Positions 1 through 6,504 of a DNA stretch of 10,474 nucleotides are shown piece after piece. Within the stretch, counting starts at the first letter, position 1; every line of letters starts with the position of its first letter. The stretch lies in NCBI GenBank assembly GCA_947457605.1, contig CANGWP010000074.1:1-10474 (forward strand), read 5' to 3'. Under the pieces are notes generated by a model. It worked only from the letters and a program-made list of their open reading frames with translations. It was not told the origin of the DNA and ran no database searches. This DNA comes from Bdellovibrionales bacterium (GTDB taxonomy: Bacteria; Bdellovibrionota; UBA1018; CAIMNF01). Position numbers and translations under genes: made by a program.

Positions 1-337
1 ATCCTGGAAGCGGGTGCTGCTCTCCACGCCAGACATCTCAAACAAGCTTGATCAGGTGTCGCAGTTTTTTTCAAAGCGCCCGGTGCGATTGTTTTCAGAG
101 GCAAAGCCGCTTCGTCGAATGGGCGGGTATCTCAAACTGAATGATGGGCTTTTTAAGATTTGCGCGATCTCGGAGCCCGAGAATCTTTCAGGATATGAGT
201 GGGATGTCGATCAGGGGGGTGCTTTTGATCGAACCTATTACCGGGTGCGGGTTCAGGATCGCGAGGGAGTGGAGCAGGAGTGGTGGGTGTACAAGGATGA
301 GCATCACGGGAAGTTGAAACTCCATGGAGTATACTGA
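1..337 (+). CDS. imuB: ImuB-like Y-family polymerase subunit, C-terminal end (partial)
   Basis: This reading frame is open from the left window edge (codons start at base 2) and ends in TGA at 335-337, so only the C-terminal ~111 residues are visible. The segment RPVRLFSEAKPLRRMGGYLK, the following Gly/Trp/Asp-containing stretch, the tyrosine-rich RTYYRVRVQD and the ending WWVYKDEHHGKLKLHGVY match the layout of the ImuB C-terminal tail: RPLWLL..P.PL, then a DYYV(A/R)R-type segment, then an LWVFR...WFLHGLF-type ending. In the ImuA/ImuB/DnaE2 mutasome, ImuB is a catalytically inactive Y-family protein that docks DnaE2 and the beta clamp at DNA lesions. The polymerase palm and the clamp-binding motif would lie outside the window. 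The next gene is dnaE2, overlapping by 14 bp, which is the strongest support for the identity. The sequence alone does not exclude another DinB-like protein. Confidence 0.72.
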   Translation, partial: SWKRVLLSTPDISNKLDQVSQFFSKRPVRLFSEAKPLRRMGGYLKLNDGLFKICAISEPENLSGYEWDVDQGGAFDRTYYRVRVQDREGVEQEWWVYKDEHHGKLKLHGVY

Positions 338-3300
338 GCTCAAATCCTATTCTTTTTATTCCTTTCTTAGGGGAGCAGGCTCACCCAGGGAACTCATTGA
401 GGAAGCAATCAGGCTCGGCTTGTCAGGGCTTGCGCTTACTGATCGGGGTGGGGTGTATGGACTTCCAAAAGCCTTTCATGCGGCAAAAGAACTCGCTGTG
501 GGCAAGGATTTCAGGCTCCTAAGCGGCTCTGAAATTCCACTCCTTCATGCGGGAAATCTTTCTCTAAGCCTCATTGCGCCTTCAAGGCAAGCGTACGGAG
601 CGATGTGCAGGCTCCTTACTTTGTCGCATGAGGGGAGTCCTAAGGGCGAGGGTGGGCTAAGCATCGATCGTTTGGTTTCTCTTCTGAGTGACATTCCTTT
701 CGCGCAGGATTTGCTTTTGTTTCCAGAGTGGCAAGACGAGTGGTTTGCCACACAAAACTCAAGCGATGAGGTTTTAAAAAAAATAACGCCGCTCTTTTCG
801 CTTCGAAATCCAAAGTGGATTCCGCTGACCCGCTTTCAAGATGGCTTTGACGAAAAGCGCACTTTATTTGCGCGTGAATTGTCAAAGCGTTTCGGCGTCC
901 CCTGTGTCGCAACCCAAAGCGTGTTGCATCCGTCTGCAAAATCAAAAATCCTGCAAGACACCCTAAGCTCGATTCGGGAAGGGGTACCGTTTGATCAGAT
1001 GGGGCTTAAGCTTTCCCGAAATGCGGGCCGGAGGCTCAGATCTCCGCAAGAAATGCTGGAACTGTTCTCAGACCAGCCTTCTCTGCTTATTGAGACAATG
1101 AAGATCCGGGAACAAGCTACGTTTTCGCTCTCCGAGCTTCGCTATCGCTATCCATCGGAATGGATTCCAAAGCCCCACACAGCCCAGAGCTATCTTGTCG
1201 AGCTTTGCAAGAAGGGCCTGCACGAGCGCTACCGTGGGAATCCAGGCGATTCGGTCATCCGGCAGCTTAGGCATGAGCTTCGATTGATTGAGGAGCTCCA
1301 GTTTGCGGATTATTTTCTTACCGTGTACGACATCGTGGATTTCGCGCGTTCCCGTAAAATCCTCTGCCAAGGGCGGGGCTCAGCCGCCAATTCAGTCGTG
1401 TGCTATGTGCTTGGGATCACCGCGATCGATCCGGTCCGGATGAATCTTCTGTTTGAGCGGTTTTTGTCGGCAGAACGCGGAGAGCCGCCTGACATTGATG
1501 TCGATTTTGAGCATGAGCGCCGCGAGGAAGTGATCCAGTACCTTTATCAAAAATACGGGCGCGATCGCGCGGCCATGGTGTCGGCTGTCGTGACCTATCG
1601 CCCGCGCTCCGCTCTTCGGGATGTGGCAAAGGCATTTTCATTGCCCGTAGGAACGCTCTCTGCAAGGAAGGTCGAAAAAGAGCTGCTTTCCTCAAAAGAG
1701 GTGAGCGAGGCCAAGAGCACAAAGATTCTCGAAGTGGTGGAGGCGCTGGAGGGGTTTCCCCGGCATCTTTCCATTCATTCCGGAGGCTTTACGCTCCCAA
1801 GCGAGCCTGTCGACACGATCGTTCCGATCGAGCCTGCCACAATGGAGGGGCGAACCATCATCCAGTGGGACAAATACGATCTTGATATTCTGGGGCTCCT
1901 TAAGATTGATGTGCTGGCCCTTGGAATGCTCTCTGCGATCCGAAAGAATCTGGATGCCGTAGGACTTCAGCTTCATGAGGTTCCAAGCGAGGACCCTGCA
2001 ACCTATGCCATGATGTGCAGGGCGGATACCATCGGAGTGTTTCAAATTGAATCCCGCGCCCAGATGTCGATGCTGCCAAGGCTAAAGCCCAGAACCTTCT
2101 ATGATCTTGTGGTCGAGGTGGCGCTCGTAAGGCCAGGACCCATTGTCGGAAACATGGTTCATCCCTATCTTAGGCGGAGGCGCGGCTTGGAGCGGGTGGA
2201 GCTTCCTGATCCAAGGCTGGTTCCGATTTTGGGCAGAACCTATGGAGTTCCGATCTTTCAAGAACAAGTGATGAAAATGGCGGTGACCCTTGCAGGCTTT
2301 ACGCCGGGTGAGGCCGATCAGTTAAGGCGCGCCATTGGTGCCTGGCGATCAAAAGGGTCGATGGATGAGATCGGAGAAAAGCTCCGCATCGGGCTTAAAA
2401 AAGAAGGAATCCCGGACTCCTTTGCCGCAGTGATCTTTGAGCAGATCAAGGGATTTTCCGAATACGGATTTCCGGAATCCCATGCCGCGTCTTTTGCGCT
2501 TCTGACCTATGTGTCGGCGTATCTCAAGTGCCATCATCCAGCAGCCTTTTTGTGTGCGCTTTTGAACTCGCAGCCCATGGGATTTTATTCGCCTCATACT
2601 TTGGTGGACGATGCCAAAAGGCATGGGGTGCGGGTGCTTCAGGTTTCCATTCATGATTCGGATTGGGATTGCACGCTGAACCCCAAAAAAGAAGTACGTC
2701 TTGGTCTTCGCTACATCAAGGGGCTGAAAGAGGCGGCCGCAAAAGAAATGGTGGAGGAAAGGCGCAATCGGCCTTTCTCGGGGTTTCATGACTTTGTCGT
2801 GCGAACGAAGTTTGATTTAAGATCTTTACGCGCTCTTGCGATGAGTGGGGCATTTGAGGTGATGGGGCTTTCAAGCCGCGATGCCTTGTTCCGGGTTCTT
2901 TCCTTGCATGATGGATTGTTTCGTACGGTTCAGGCGCAAGGCGAGTTGTTTCCGGGCGTAAAGCTCCCCGGGCTTAGTGCCTCGGAGCTTGTGGTTCAGG
3001 ATTATGATTCTTTGGGGCTTTCGGTTCGGGGGCATCCGATGGCCCATCTTCGAAAAAATTTATTCGAGAACCCGAAGTTCAAGGCACGCGCGCGAACCAC
3101 GACACTGGAAGTAAAGCGCATGAGGAATGGCGCCTATGTGGTGCTGCCAGGCTTATCGGTGGTTCTTCAGCGGCCACCCACCGCAAAGGGAACGGCCTTT
3201 GCCACCTTGGAGGATGAAGAGGGGGTGCTTGATTTGATTCTCCACCGGGACGTGTTTGTCAAAAACAAGGATGTCATCCGGGAGGAGGCCTTTTTCTGGG

Positions 3301-3419
3301 TAAAAGGAGTGCTTCAGCGGGATGGCGATGCCACTCAGGTTGTGGTAAAAGCCATTGAACCGATTTTTTCGGACTTTGACATCCCGATCGCACCCGGTGC
3401 CCATGCCAGGCGGTATTAG
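324..3419 (+). CDS. dnaE2: Error-prone DNA polymerase DnaE2 (ImuC), Pol III alpha-like
   Basis: This is a complete 1031-residue C-family DNA polymerase, close to the usual DnaE2 length (about 1020-1090) and shorter than replicative DnaE. It performs mutagenic translesion synthesis with ImuA and ImuB after DNA damage. In order it shows an N-terminal PHP domain (about 1-210); a palm with the metal-binding pair in PDIDVDF (D392, D394) and the third acidic residue D529 in LKIDVLALG; the GRGSAANS nucleotide-binding segment (350-357); the VRPGPI motif (602-607); IFQEQVMKMA (644-653) in the fingers; and a C-terminal OB-like fold (about 925-1010). The PHP start reads YTELKSYSFYSFLRG. Family members usually have ELHCLSNFSFLRG here, so the first metal-ligand His is Lys7 and PHP phosphoesterase activity is unlikely. 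The ATG at 324 lies inside the imuB end and gives a 14-bp overlap, so translation is probably coupled. An SOS operator, if present, would be upstream of the window. Confidence 0.93.
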   Translation: MEYTELKSYSFYSFLRGAGSPRELIEEAIRLGLSGLALTDRGGVYGLPKAFHAAKELAVGKDFRLLSGSEIPLLHAGNLSLSLIAPSRQAYGAMCRLLTLSHEGSPKGEGGLSIDRLVSLLSDIPFAQDLLLFPEWQDEWFATQNSSDEVLKKITPLFSLRNPKWIPLTRFQDGFDEKRTLFARELSKRFGVPCVATQSVLHPSAKSKILQDTLSSIREGVPFDQMGLKLSRNAGRRLRSPQEMLELFSDQPSLLIETMKIREQATFSLSELRYRYPSEWIPKPHTAQSYLVELCKKGLHERYRGNPGDSVIRQLRHELRLIEELQFADYFLTVYDIVDFARSRKILCQGRGSAANSVVCYVLGITAIDPVRMNLLFERFLSAERGEPPDIDVDFEHERREEVIQYLYQKYGRDRAAMVSAVVTYRPRSALRDVAKAFSLPVGTLSARKVEKELLSSKEVSEAKSTKILEVVEALEGFPRHLSIHSGGFTLPSEPVDTIVPIEPATMEGRTIIQWDKYDLDILGLLKIDVLALGMLSAIRKNLDAVGLQLHEVPSEDPATYAMMCRADTIGVFQIESRAQMSMLPRLKPRTFYDLVVEVALVRPGPIVGNMVHPYLRRRRGLERVELPDPRLVPILGRTYGVPIFQEQVMKMAVTLAGFTPGEADQLRRAIGAWRSKGSMDEIGEKLRIGLKKEGIPDSFAAVIFEQIKGFSEYGFPESHAASFALLTYVSAYLKCHHPAAFLCALLNSQPMGFYSPHTLVDDAKRHGVRVLQVSIHDSDWDCTLNPKKEVRLGLRYIKGLKEAAAKEMVEERRNRPFSGFHDFVVRTKFDLRSLRALAMSGAFEVMGLSSRDALFRVLSLHDGLFRTVQAQGELFPGVKLPGLSASELVVQDYDSLGLSVRGHPMAHLRKNLFENPKFKARARTTTLEVKRMRNGAYVVLPGLSVVLQRPPTAKGTAFATLEDEEGVLDLILHRDVFVKNKDVIREEAFFWVKGVLQRDGDATQVVVKAIEPIFSDFDIPIAPGAHARRY

Positions 3420-3431
3420 AAAGGACCCCCT

Positions 3432-3827
3432 ATGTTTCCAGGAATGAACGGACTTGATCCCTCCAAAATGACCCCCGAAGTGATTGCCGAAATCACCGAA
3501 GCGATGAGGATGCTCTCTCCTGATCAAATGATGAAGCTTCAAAGCCTCATGCACAATCAGATGGCAGGCTTTGATGTCATGAAGGATATGGCAGCACTCG
3601 AACAAACCCTCCCACAAGGGTTTCGCGAGAAGATGGCGCGGGTGATGTACATGGCAAACGGAATCGCGGTTCCGGGTGCCCCGAGTGCCGCAGATCGCGC
3701 CGCTTCAGCAGTCGAATCCTCAAGACTGCCAGAAAATCCGGATGAGGCGCGACTCGTGATCCTGCGATCCGTTTCAAGCGGGCTCATGAGCCCGGAAGAG
3801 GCGCTGAAGGTTCTGTTTCCCGCATGA
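3432..3827 (+). CDS. Small Met-rich protein of unknown function in the dnaE2 operon
   Basis: This 131-residue protein belongs to no family I recognise. It begins 12 bp after the dnaE2 stop with a well-placed Shine-Dalgarno (AAGGA at 3421-3425, 6 nt before ATG), so it is probably co-transcribed with imuB-dnaE2. It has no signal peptide or membrane segment and is likely cytoplasmic. Fifteen of 131 residues are Met, clustered in predicted amphipathic helices: repeats of the type MTPEVIAEITEAMRML and LSPDQMMKLQSLM cover residues 13-55. A Pro/Ala/Ser-rich linker (about 80-105) separates these from a C-terminal helical motif ARLVILRSVSSGLMSPEEAL, which resembles the short 'I-L-x-x-V-x-x-G-x-I-x-x-E-E-A-x-x-L-L' helix pairs at the ends of many small bacterial proteins. 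That suggests a protein-protein interaction module. A role in the mutasome rests on position alone. Confidence 0.78.
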   Translation: MFPGMNGLDPSKMTPEVIAEITEAMRMLSPDQMMKLQSLMHNQMAGFDVMKDMAALEQTLPQGFREKMARVMYMANGIAVPGAPSAADRAASAVESSRLPENPDEARLVILRSVSSGLMSPEEALKVLFPA

Positions 3828-3871
3828 AATCAATCTTTGCAGGATGAAAGGCTGCGGATTAGAATGGAATC

Positions 3872-5221
3872 ATGGATAGTTCGGGTTCGGAGTTGCTCAG
3901 CGTGTTTTTGGTGTTTAAAAGTGATTCCACCCGGAACCGGCTGAGGGAAAAGCTCGAGTCCTATTTTCCCGAGCAATCCACGATTGATTCCTTTTTCTCC
4001 ATTTCGGAGGCCATCGAGAAAATTGAGGGCTCGGCGAATGCTTATCGACTCGCATTGATCGAGCAGGAGGGGCAGGGGGTTGTGCTTCTTAAGGCGATTT
4101 TGGGGCTCCTGCCGGGTGTTGTTATCGGGGTCGTGACGGAAAATTCCGAACTCATCGGATCTTTATCATCTCAGGAAACCCCGATTGAGGTCCTCGATCC
4201 TGCAGATGTCGAGTCAGGTCTTTATCGGATCTTGAAAAAATCAGCAGCCCTTGGACGCCTGCCTTCGCCTGAGCTTCGGGAGCAAGAGGAGTTCATTGCC
4301 ATCGGCATAGAAAGTCTCTCCGGACTTACTCCTCTCAAGAGCGATGTGTACGCGAGGATCAGAAAAGATCATTATGTTTGTGTCTTTAAAAAGGGCTCAA
4401 TTCTTGAAACCGGCGATCTGAAAAAGTTCATCGATTCCAATCGGACGGAGTTTCATGTGAAGGCGTCCGAGGTGAAGGATTCTCTGACTCAAGTGAGTGC
4501 CCGATTGGATGAGCTTGCAAATGCTTCCGAGGTATCCCAGGCGCAGGCTAGTCAGGAATTCGTTTCGACTCATTCTTTGCTTCGGGACGTGGTGGGGCAG
4601 CTTGGATTTACTCCGGAGGCGCAGGCGATTGCCAAGAGTTGCGTGAATATGGCGCTGAAGGCGCTCGGCTCAAAGCCGAAACTAAGTGAGATTTTGGAGG
4701 ATCTGAAACGCAAGGAGGGGGCGTACATTCCGGCTCATAGCTTCATGATCGGTAATGTGGCCTGCGCGCTTGCATATCGGATCGGCTGGAGTTCGAGCGC
4801 GACGTTTTTTAAGTTGAGTCTTGCCGCCTTTTTGCACGACATTTCGTTAAAATCGGAAACCTATGCCAAGCTTCGCGACATTTCTTCCGCGCATGAAGCG
4901 GGGCTTGAGAATGAGGAGATCAAGCTCATCAAGCTGCATCCTGTGCAAGCTTCCGAATATTCCAAACAGTTTGCCGAAATTCCATCCGATGTCGATATCA
5001 TTATTTCGCAACACCATGAAACCCCGAGCGGAGACGGCTTTCCAAGAGGGATGCCCGGAAAATTGATCAGCCCCTTGAGTGCGCTTTTCATCATCTCGCA
5101 GGACCTGGTGGATGCGGTTCTTGAGGACCCGGAGACCAGGTTTGAGGAATTCTTCAGGGCCAACGCTTCAAGGTACGAGGTCGGACAGTTTCGCAAGATC
5201 TTGGCATTGTTGTTGAAGTAA
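3872..5221 (+). CDS. Receiver-like/HD-GYP-like signalling protein
   Basis: This 449-residue protein has three visible parts. Residues 8-125 look like a degenerate response-regulator receiver: alternating strands and helices, but Glu64 in LALIEQEG stands where the phospho-acceptor Asp normally ends strand 3, and the acidic pair after strand 1 is missing. Residues 138-200 (FIAIGIESL... DVYARIRKDHYVCVFKKG...) resemble the small beta domain that often precedes HD-GYP domains. Residues 285-449 form an HD-GYP-like domain with candidate metal ligands H289, H322-D323 (FLHDIS), H356 (LHP) and H381-H382 (HHE), followed by GDGFP where canonical proteins have G-GYP. HD-GYP enzymes hydrolyse the second messenger cyclic di-GMP. 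Here the Lys of HD-x-GK is absent and Tyr is Phe, so activity is uncertain although the ligands are kept. It starts 44 bp after the previous gene with only a weak Shine-Dalgarno (TGGA, 3864-3867). It may be co-transcribed with the dnaE2 unit or have its own promoter. Confidence 0.8.
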   Translation: MDSSGSELLSVFLVFKSDSTRNRLREKLESYFPEQSTIDSFFSISEAIEKIEGSANAYRLALIEQEGQGVVLLKAILGLLPGVVIGVVTENSELIGSLSSQETPIEVLDPADVESGLYRILKKSAALGRLPSPELREQEEFIAIGIESLSGLTPLKSDVYARIRKDHYVCVFKKGSILETGDLKKFIDSNRTEFHVKASEVKDSLTQVSARLDELANASEVSQAQASQEFVSTHSLLRDVVGQLGFTPEAQAIAKSCVNMALKALGSKPKLSEILEDLKRKEGAYIPAHSFMIGNVACALAYRIGWSSSATFFKLSLAAFLHDISLKSETYAKLRDISSAHEAGLENEEIKLIKLHPVQASEYSKQFAEIPSDVDIIISQHHETPSGDGFPRGMPGKLISPLSALFIISQDLVDAVLEDPETRFEEFFRANASRYEVGQFRKILALLLK

Positions 5222-5228
5222 TCAATGA

Positions 5229-5258
5229 AAACCCGGAAGTCTTTTTCAGAAAAGGTTT
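5229..5258. terminator. Weak hairpin between convergent genes
   Basis: The 48 bp between the converging 3' ends holds nested A/T-rich inverted repeats: AAACC (5229-5233) with GGTTT (5254-5258), and CTTTT (5241-5245) with AAAAG (5250-5254), which share one base and so compete. A 6-bp pair, AAGTCT (5237-5242) with AGACTT (5276-5281), also spans the gap. None has a strong GC stem followed by a U-run, so a shared bidirectional terminator here is only a possibility suggested by position. Confidence 0.2.
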
Positions 5259-5269
5259 GAAGAGGCCCT

Positions 5270-6109
5270 TTATGGAGACTTAGGAGCTTCTCCGCCTTTT
5301 CCGTTCCCGTTAGAGCCATCAGTTTGATCCGGACCAATATTGGAACCACCGGAGCCGCCCTGGGAGCCGTTGGCCGGAGGATTGGTGTCAGCGGGGGGGG
5401 GCGTGTCAGTCTTTTTCTCATTCATCCCGCCTTCACCGGCAAGCTTCGCCTTTCCGGATTTTGGGTCCAGAGTAACGGTGCACTCAGTTACCGGTGCAAG
5501 CGTGAATGTGGCCTGAAAGCAGGTCACGTGGATTCCTTTTTTTACAAACACGGTGGTTCCCGTTTGCTCACCCTTTCGGGTGTTGTCCACGGTTTCGGAT
5601 TTTTCCACCTCTGAGATTTTTCCTTCGCGGATCACTGCAGGCTCTGATTCCTGCACCATGCCATCAAAAAGTTCCTGAGCCCGAATTCCGTGGATGGCGA
5701 AAGTGGCCTCACTGCCATAGGCTTTCACATTCACAGATTTTCCCTGATATCCTTCTTTGTCTTCTTCGAGTCCTGCATCCTTGTCGGTTTCCCCGATCGG
5801 GTACATCTCGTGAAGTTCGCCGGTTTCAATCAGAAAACTGAGTGCGCACTTGTATTCGTGCTTTGGGATTACGGGATTTTTGTTGATCTTCTCGCGGGTG
5901 CAGAGGACGTTCTGGCCGATCTTCGTGATTTTCTTTTCGTCCCCATCGCCTGCGAATTCCTTCTTTTCGAGACGTTGGTAGAGTGCCTTTGCGTCATCAC
6001 CTTCGATGGTGACGGTGAAATTAGTGGGCTTTCCTGATGGCATCGCAAATGCCGATGAAGTGCCCAGTGCCAGAAACGAGAAAGTGAAAAGAGAAAGAGT
6101 GGAATTCAT
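5270..6109 (-). CDS. Exported protein with two Cys-pair domains and a Gly/Asn/Pro-rich tail
   Basis: I recognise no family for this 279-residue protein. The N-terminus is a Sec signal peptide with a hydrophobic core at 5-20 and a clear AFA cleavage site after residue 22, so the mature protein is periplasmic, surface-bound or secreted; there is no lipobox Cys. Two regions look like diverged copies of one domain. Residues 30-100 start with FTVTIEGDDAKALYQRLE and carry C70 and C88; residues 134-217 start with ATFAIHGIRAQELFDGMVQ and carry C197 and C210. Each has a strand, a helix, then two strands holding a Cys pair that may form a disulfide. The last ~50 residues (about 230-279) are low-complexity Gly/Asn/Pro/Asp and probably disordered. 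This tail begins at a run of nine C bases encoding Pro237-239. A Shine-Dalgarno AGGA (6118-6121) lies 8 nt before the ATG. The gene stands alone, converging on the HD-GYP-like gene. Confidence 0.82.
   Translation of the reverse strand: MNSTLSLFTFSFLALGTSSAFAMPSGKPTNFTVTIEGDDAKALYQRLEKKEFAGDGDEKKITKIGQNVLCTREKINKNPVIPKHEYKCALSFLIETGELHEMYPIGETDKDAGLEEDKEGYQGKSVNVKAYGSEATFAIHGIRAQELFDGMVQESEPAVIREGKISEVEKSETVDNTRKGEQTGTTVFVKKGIHVTCFQATFTLAPVTECTVTLDPKSGKAKLAGEGGMNEKKTDTPPPADTNPPANGSQGGSGGSNIGPDQTDGSNGNGKGGEAPKSP
5393..5401 (-). repeat. C9 homopolymer in the coding strand (G9 on plus)
   Basis: Nine consecutive C bases on the coding strand encode PPP in the sequence DTPPPADT of the exported protein, at the border between the folded part and the low-complexity tail. 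Runs of this length are prone to slipped-strand mispairing. In the present length the frame stays open to the TAA at 5270. Confidence 0.9.
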
Positions 6110-6142
6110 AAATCCGATCCTTTTATGCGGTTACTCGGTGCG

Positions 6143-6171
6143 GTTTTAACAAACTAGATAAAATAAGTCAA
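6143..6171 (-). promoter_or_regulatory. Candidate sigma-70-type promoter of the exported protein gene
   Basis: On the minus strand, TTGACT (6166-6171) is followed after 17 bp by TAAAAC (6143-6148), matching the -35 and -10 consensus at five and four of six positions. The implied start point leaves a leader of roughly 25-30 nt containing the AGGA Shine-Dalgarno before the ATG at 6109. The surrounding sequence is distinctly A/T-rich compared with its neighbours, as expected for a promoter. The assignment is from consensus only. Confidence 0.5.
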
Positions 6172-6215
6172 CAATATTTGAAGCTCCGGGTTATATTGAA
6201 GTAGTGAATGGGTCT

Positions 6216-6224
6216 AGTTGACGA
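6216..6224 (+). repeat. Left copy of 9-bp direct repeat AGTTGACGA (candidate target-site duplication)
   Basis: AGTTGACGA occurs here and again at 6435-6443, in the same orientation, immediately outside the ends of the long inverted-repeat element. That is the pattern of a target-site duplication made on insertion. The 7-mer TTGACGA also occurs once inside the element (6321-6327), a small caution against over-reading the repeat. Confidence 0.6.
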
Positions 6225-6434
6225 TTGTTAACTGGTAACTTTGATTGGGCATGGCTCTCGAACGCCAGAGCTTGAACCCATCGGAATCACTGGTGTTTCG
6301 CCGACTCTCGCGAGTTCGGATTGACGATAGCGAGGCCGCAGGAGGCGGCTCGGAGGCGAAACATCTGTTATTCCGATGGGATCGGTCAATGGAGGCCACG
6401 GTCCATGCCCACTCAACGATGCCAGTACGCATTG
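6225..6434. mobile_element. MITE-like palindromic element, 210 bp
   Basis: This non-coding stretch folds back on itself almost throughout. The outer arms 6225-6254 and 6403-6432 pair at 22 of 30 positions, including perfect TGGGCATGG/CCATGCCCA and ACTGG/CCAGT blocks. A central arm pairs 6277-6302 (starting CCCATCGGAAT) with 6355-6380 (ending ATTCCGATGGG) at 23 of 26 positions. Between and inside the arms sit four short hairpins: GCTCT/AGAGC (6254-6258, 6267-6271), ATGGA/TCCAT (6389-6393, 6402-6406), ACTC/GAGT (6304-6307, 6312-6315) and GCCGC/GCGGC (6335-6339, 6345-6349). The whole could form a cloverleaf-like cruciform or RNA. A 9-bp direct repeat abuts both ends. It has no transposase gene, so it would need one in trans. 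The outermost few bases of the arms do not pair well, so exact ends are uncertain. A structured RNA or a BIME-like repeat are the alternatives. Confidence 0.6.
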
Positions 6435-6460
6435 AGTTGACGAAGAAAATCTACTATAGT
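6432..6460 (+). promoter_or_regulatory. Candidate promoter of the trhO-truC operon, straddling the element edge
   Basis: TTGAGT (6432-6437) and TATAGT (6455-6460) are separated by exactly 17 bp and match the sigma-70 -35 and -10 boxes at four and five of six positions. Transcription would start near 6467, about 38 nt before the trhO ATG. The first three bases of the -35 box (TTG) are the last three bases of the MITE-like element; the rest lies in the flanking repeat and native DNA. An overlapping TTGACG (6437-6442) is only 12 bp from the -10 box and is too close to serve as its -35. Confidence 0.55.
6435..6443 (+). repeat. Right copy of 9-bp direct repeat AGTTGACGA
   Basis: This is the second exact copy of the repeat at 6216-6224, abutting the right end of the inverted-repeat element. 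The flanking bases differ between the two copies (CT/TT on the left, TG/AG on the right), so the repeat is exactly nine bases. Confidence 0.6.
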
Positions 6461-6475
6461 CTTGGCCTTCAACCA

Positions 6476-6492
6476 CCGGGCTTGGAACCCGG
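6476..6492 (+). promoter_or_regulatory. Leader hairpin just before the trhO Shine-Dalgarno
   Basis: CCGGG (6476-6480) pairs perfectly with CCCGG (6488-6492) around a 7-nt loop, CTTGGAA. It lies within the predicted leader, three bases before the AGGAG Shine-Dalgarno at 6495-6499. A 5-bp GC stem with a 7-nt loop has the shape of a tRNA T-arm, though the loop does not match the TTCRANY consensus. It might affect translation initiation of trhO; nothing in the sequence shows that it does. Confidence 0.4.
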
Positions 6493-6504
6493 AGAGGAGA
6501 ATCC

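Noticed and set aside
776..783. A8 run early in dnaE2 (TTTTAAAAAAAATAACG) as a programmed frameshift or slippage site
   Set aside because: Either one-base shift leads to early stops and a fragment of about 150-180 residues without the polymerase. No stimulatory structure was seen, so a functional role is unlikely.
2349..2789. Long minus-strand open frames inside dnaE2 (also 1417-1722, 1692-2045 and 3153-3617)
   Set aside because: They lie wholly or mostly opposite a strongly conserved polymerase gene and have no recognisable protein features. They are mirror frames of its codon usage.
4861..5421. A 186-codon minus-strand open frame antisense to the HD-GYP-like gene
   Set aside because: As an independent gene it has no convincing start and its residues mirror the opposite gene. 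It matters only as the frame entered if the C9 tract loses one base.
6216..6443. A tRNA or riboswitch in the intergenic region, suggested by the cloverleaf-like fold
   Set aside because: Arm lengths, lack of a T-loop or anticodon arm of normal size, and the 9-bp direct repeats at the edges fit a mobile palindromic element better.
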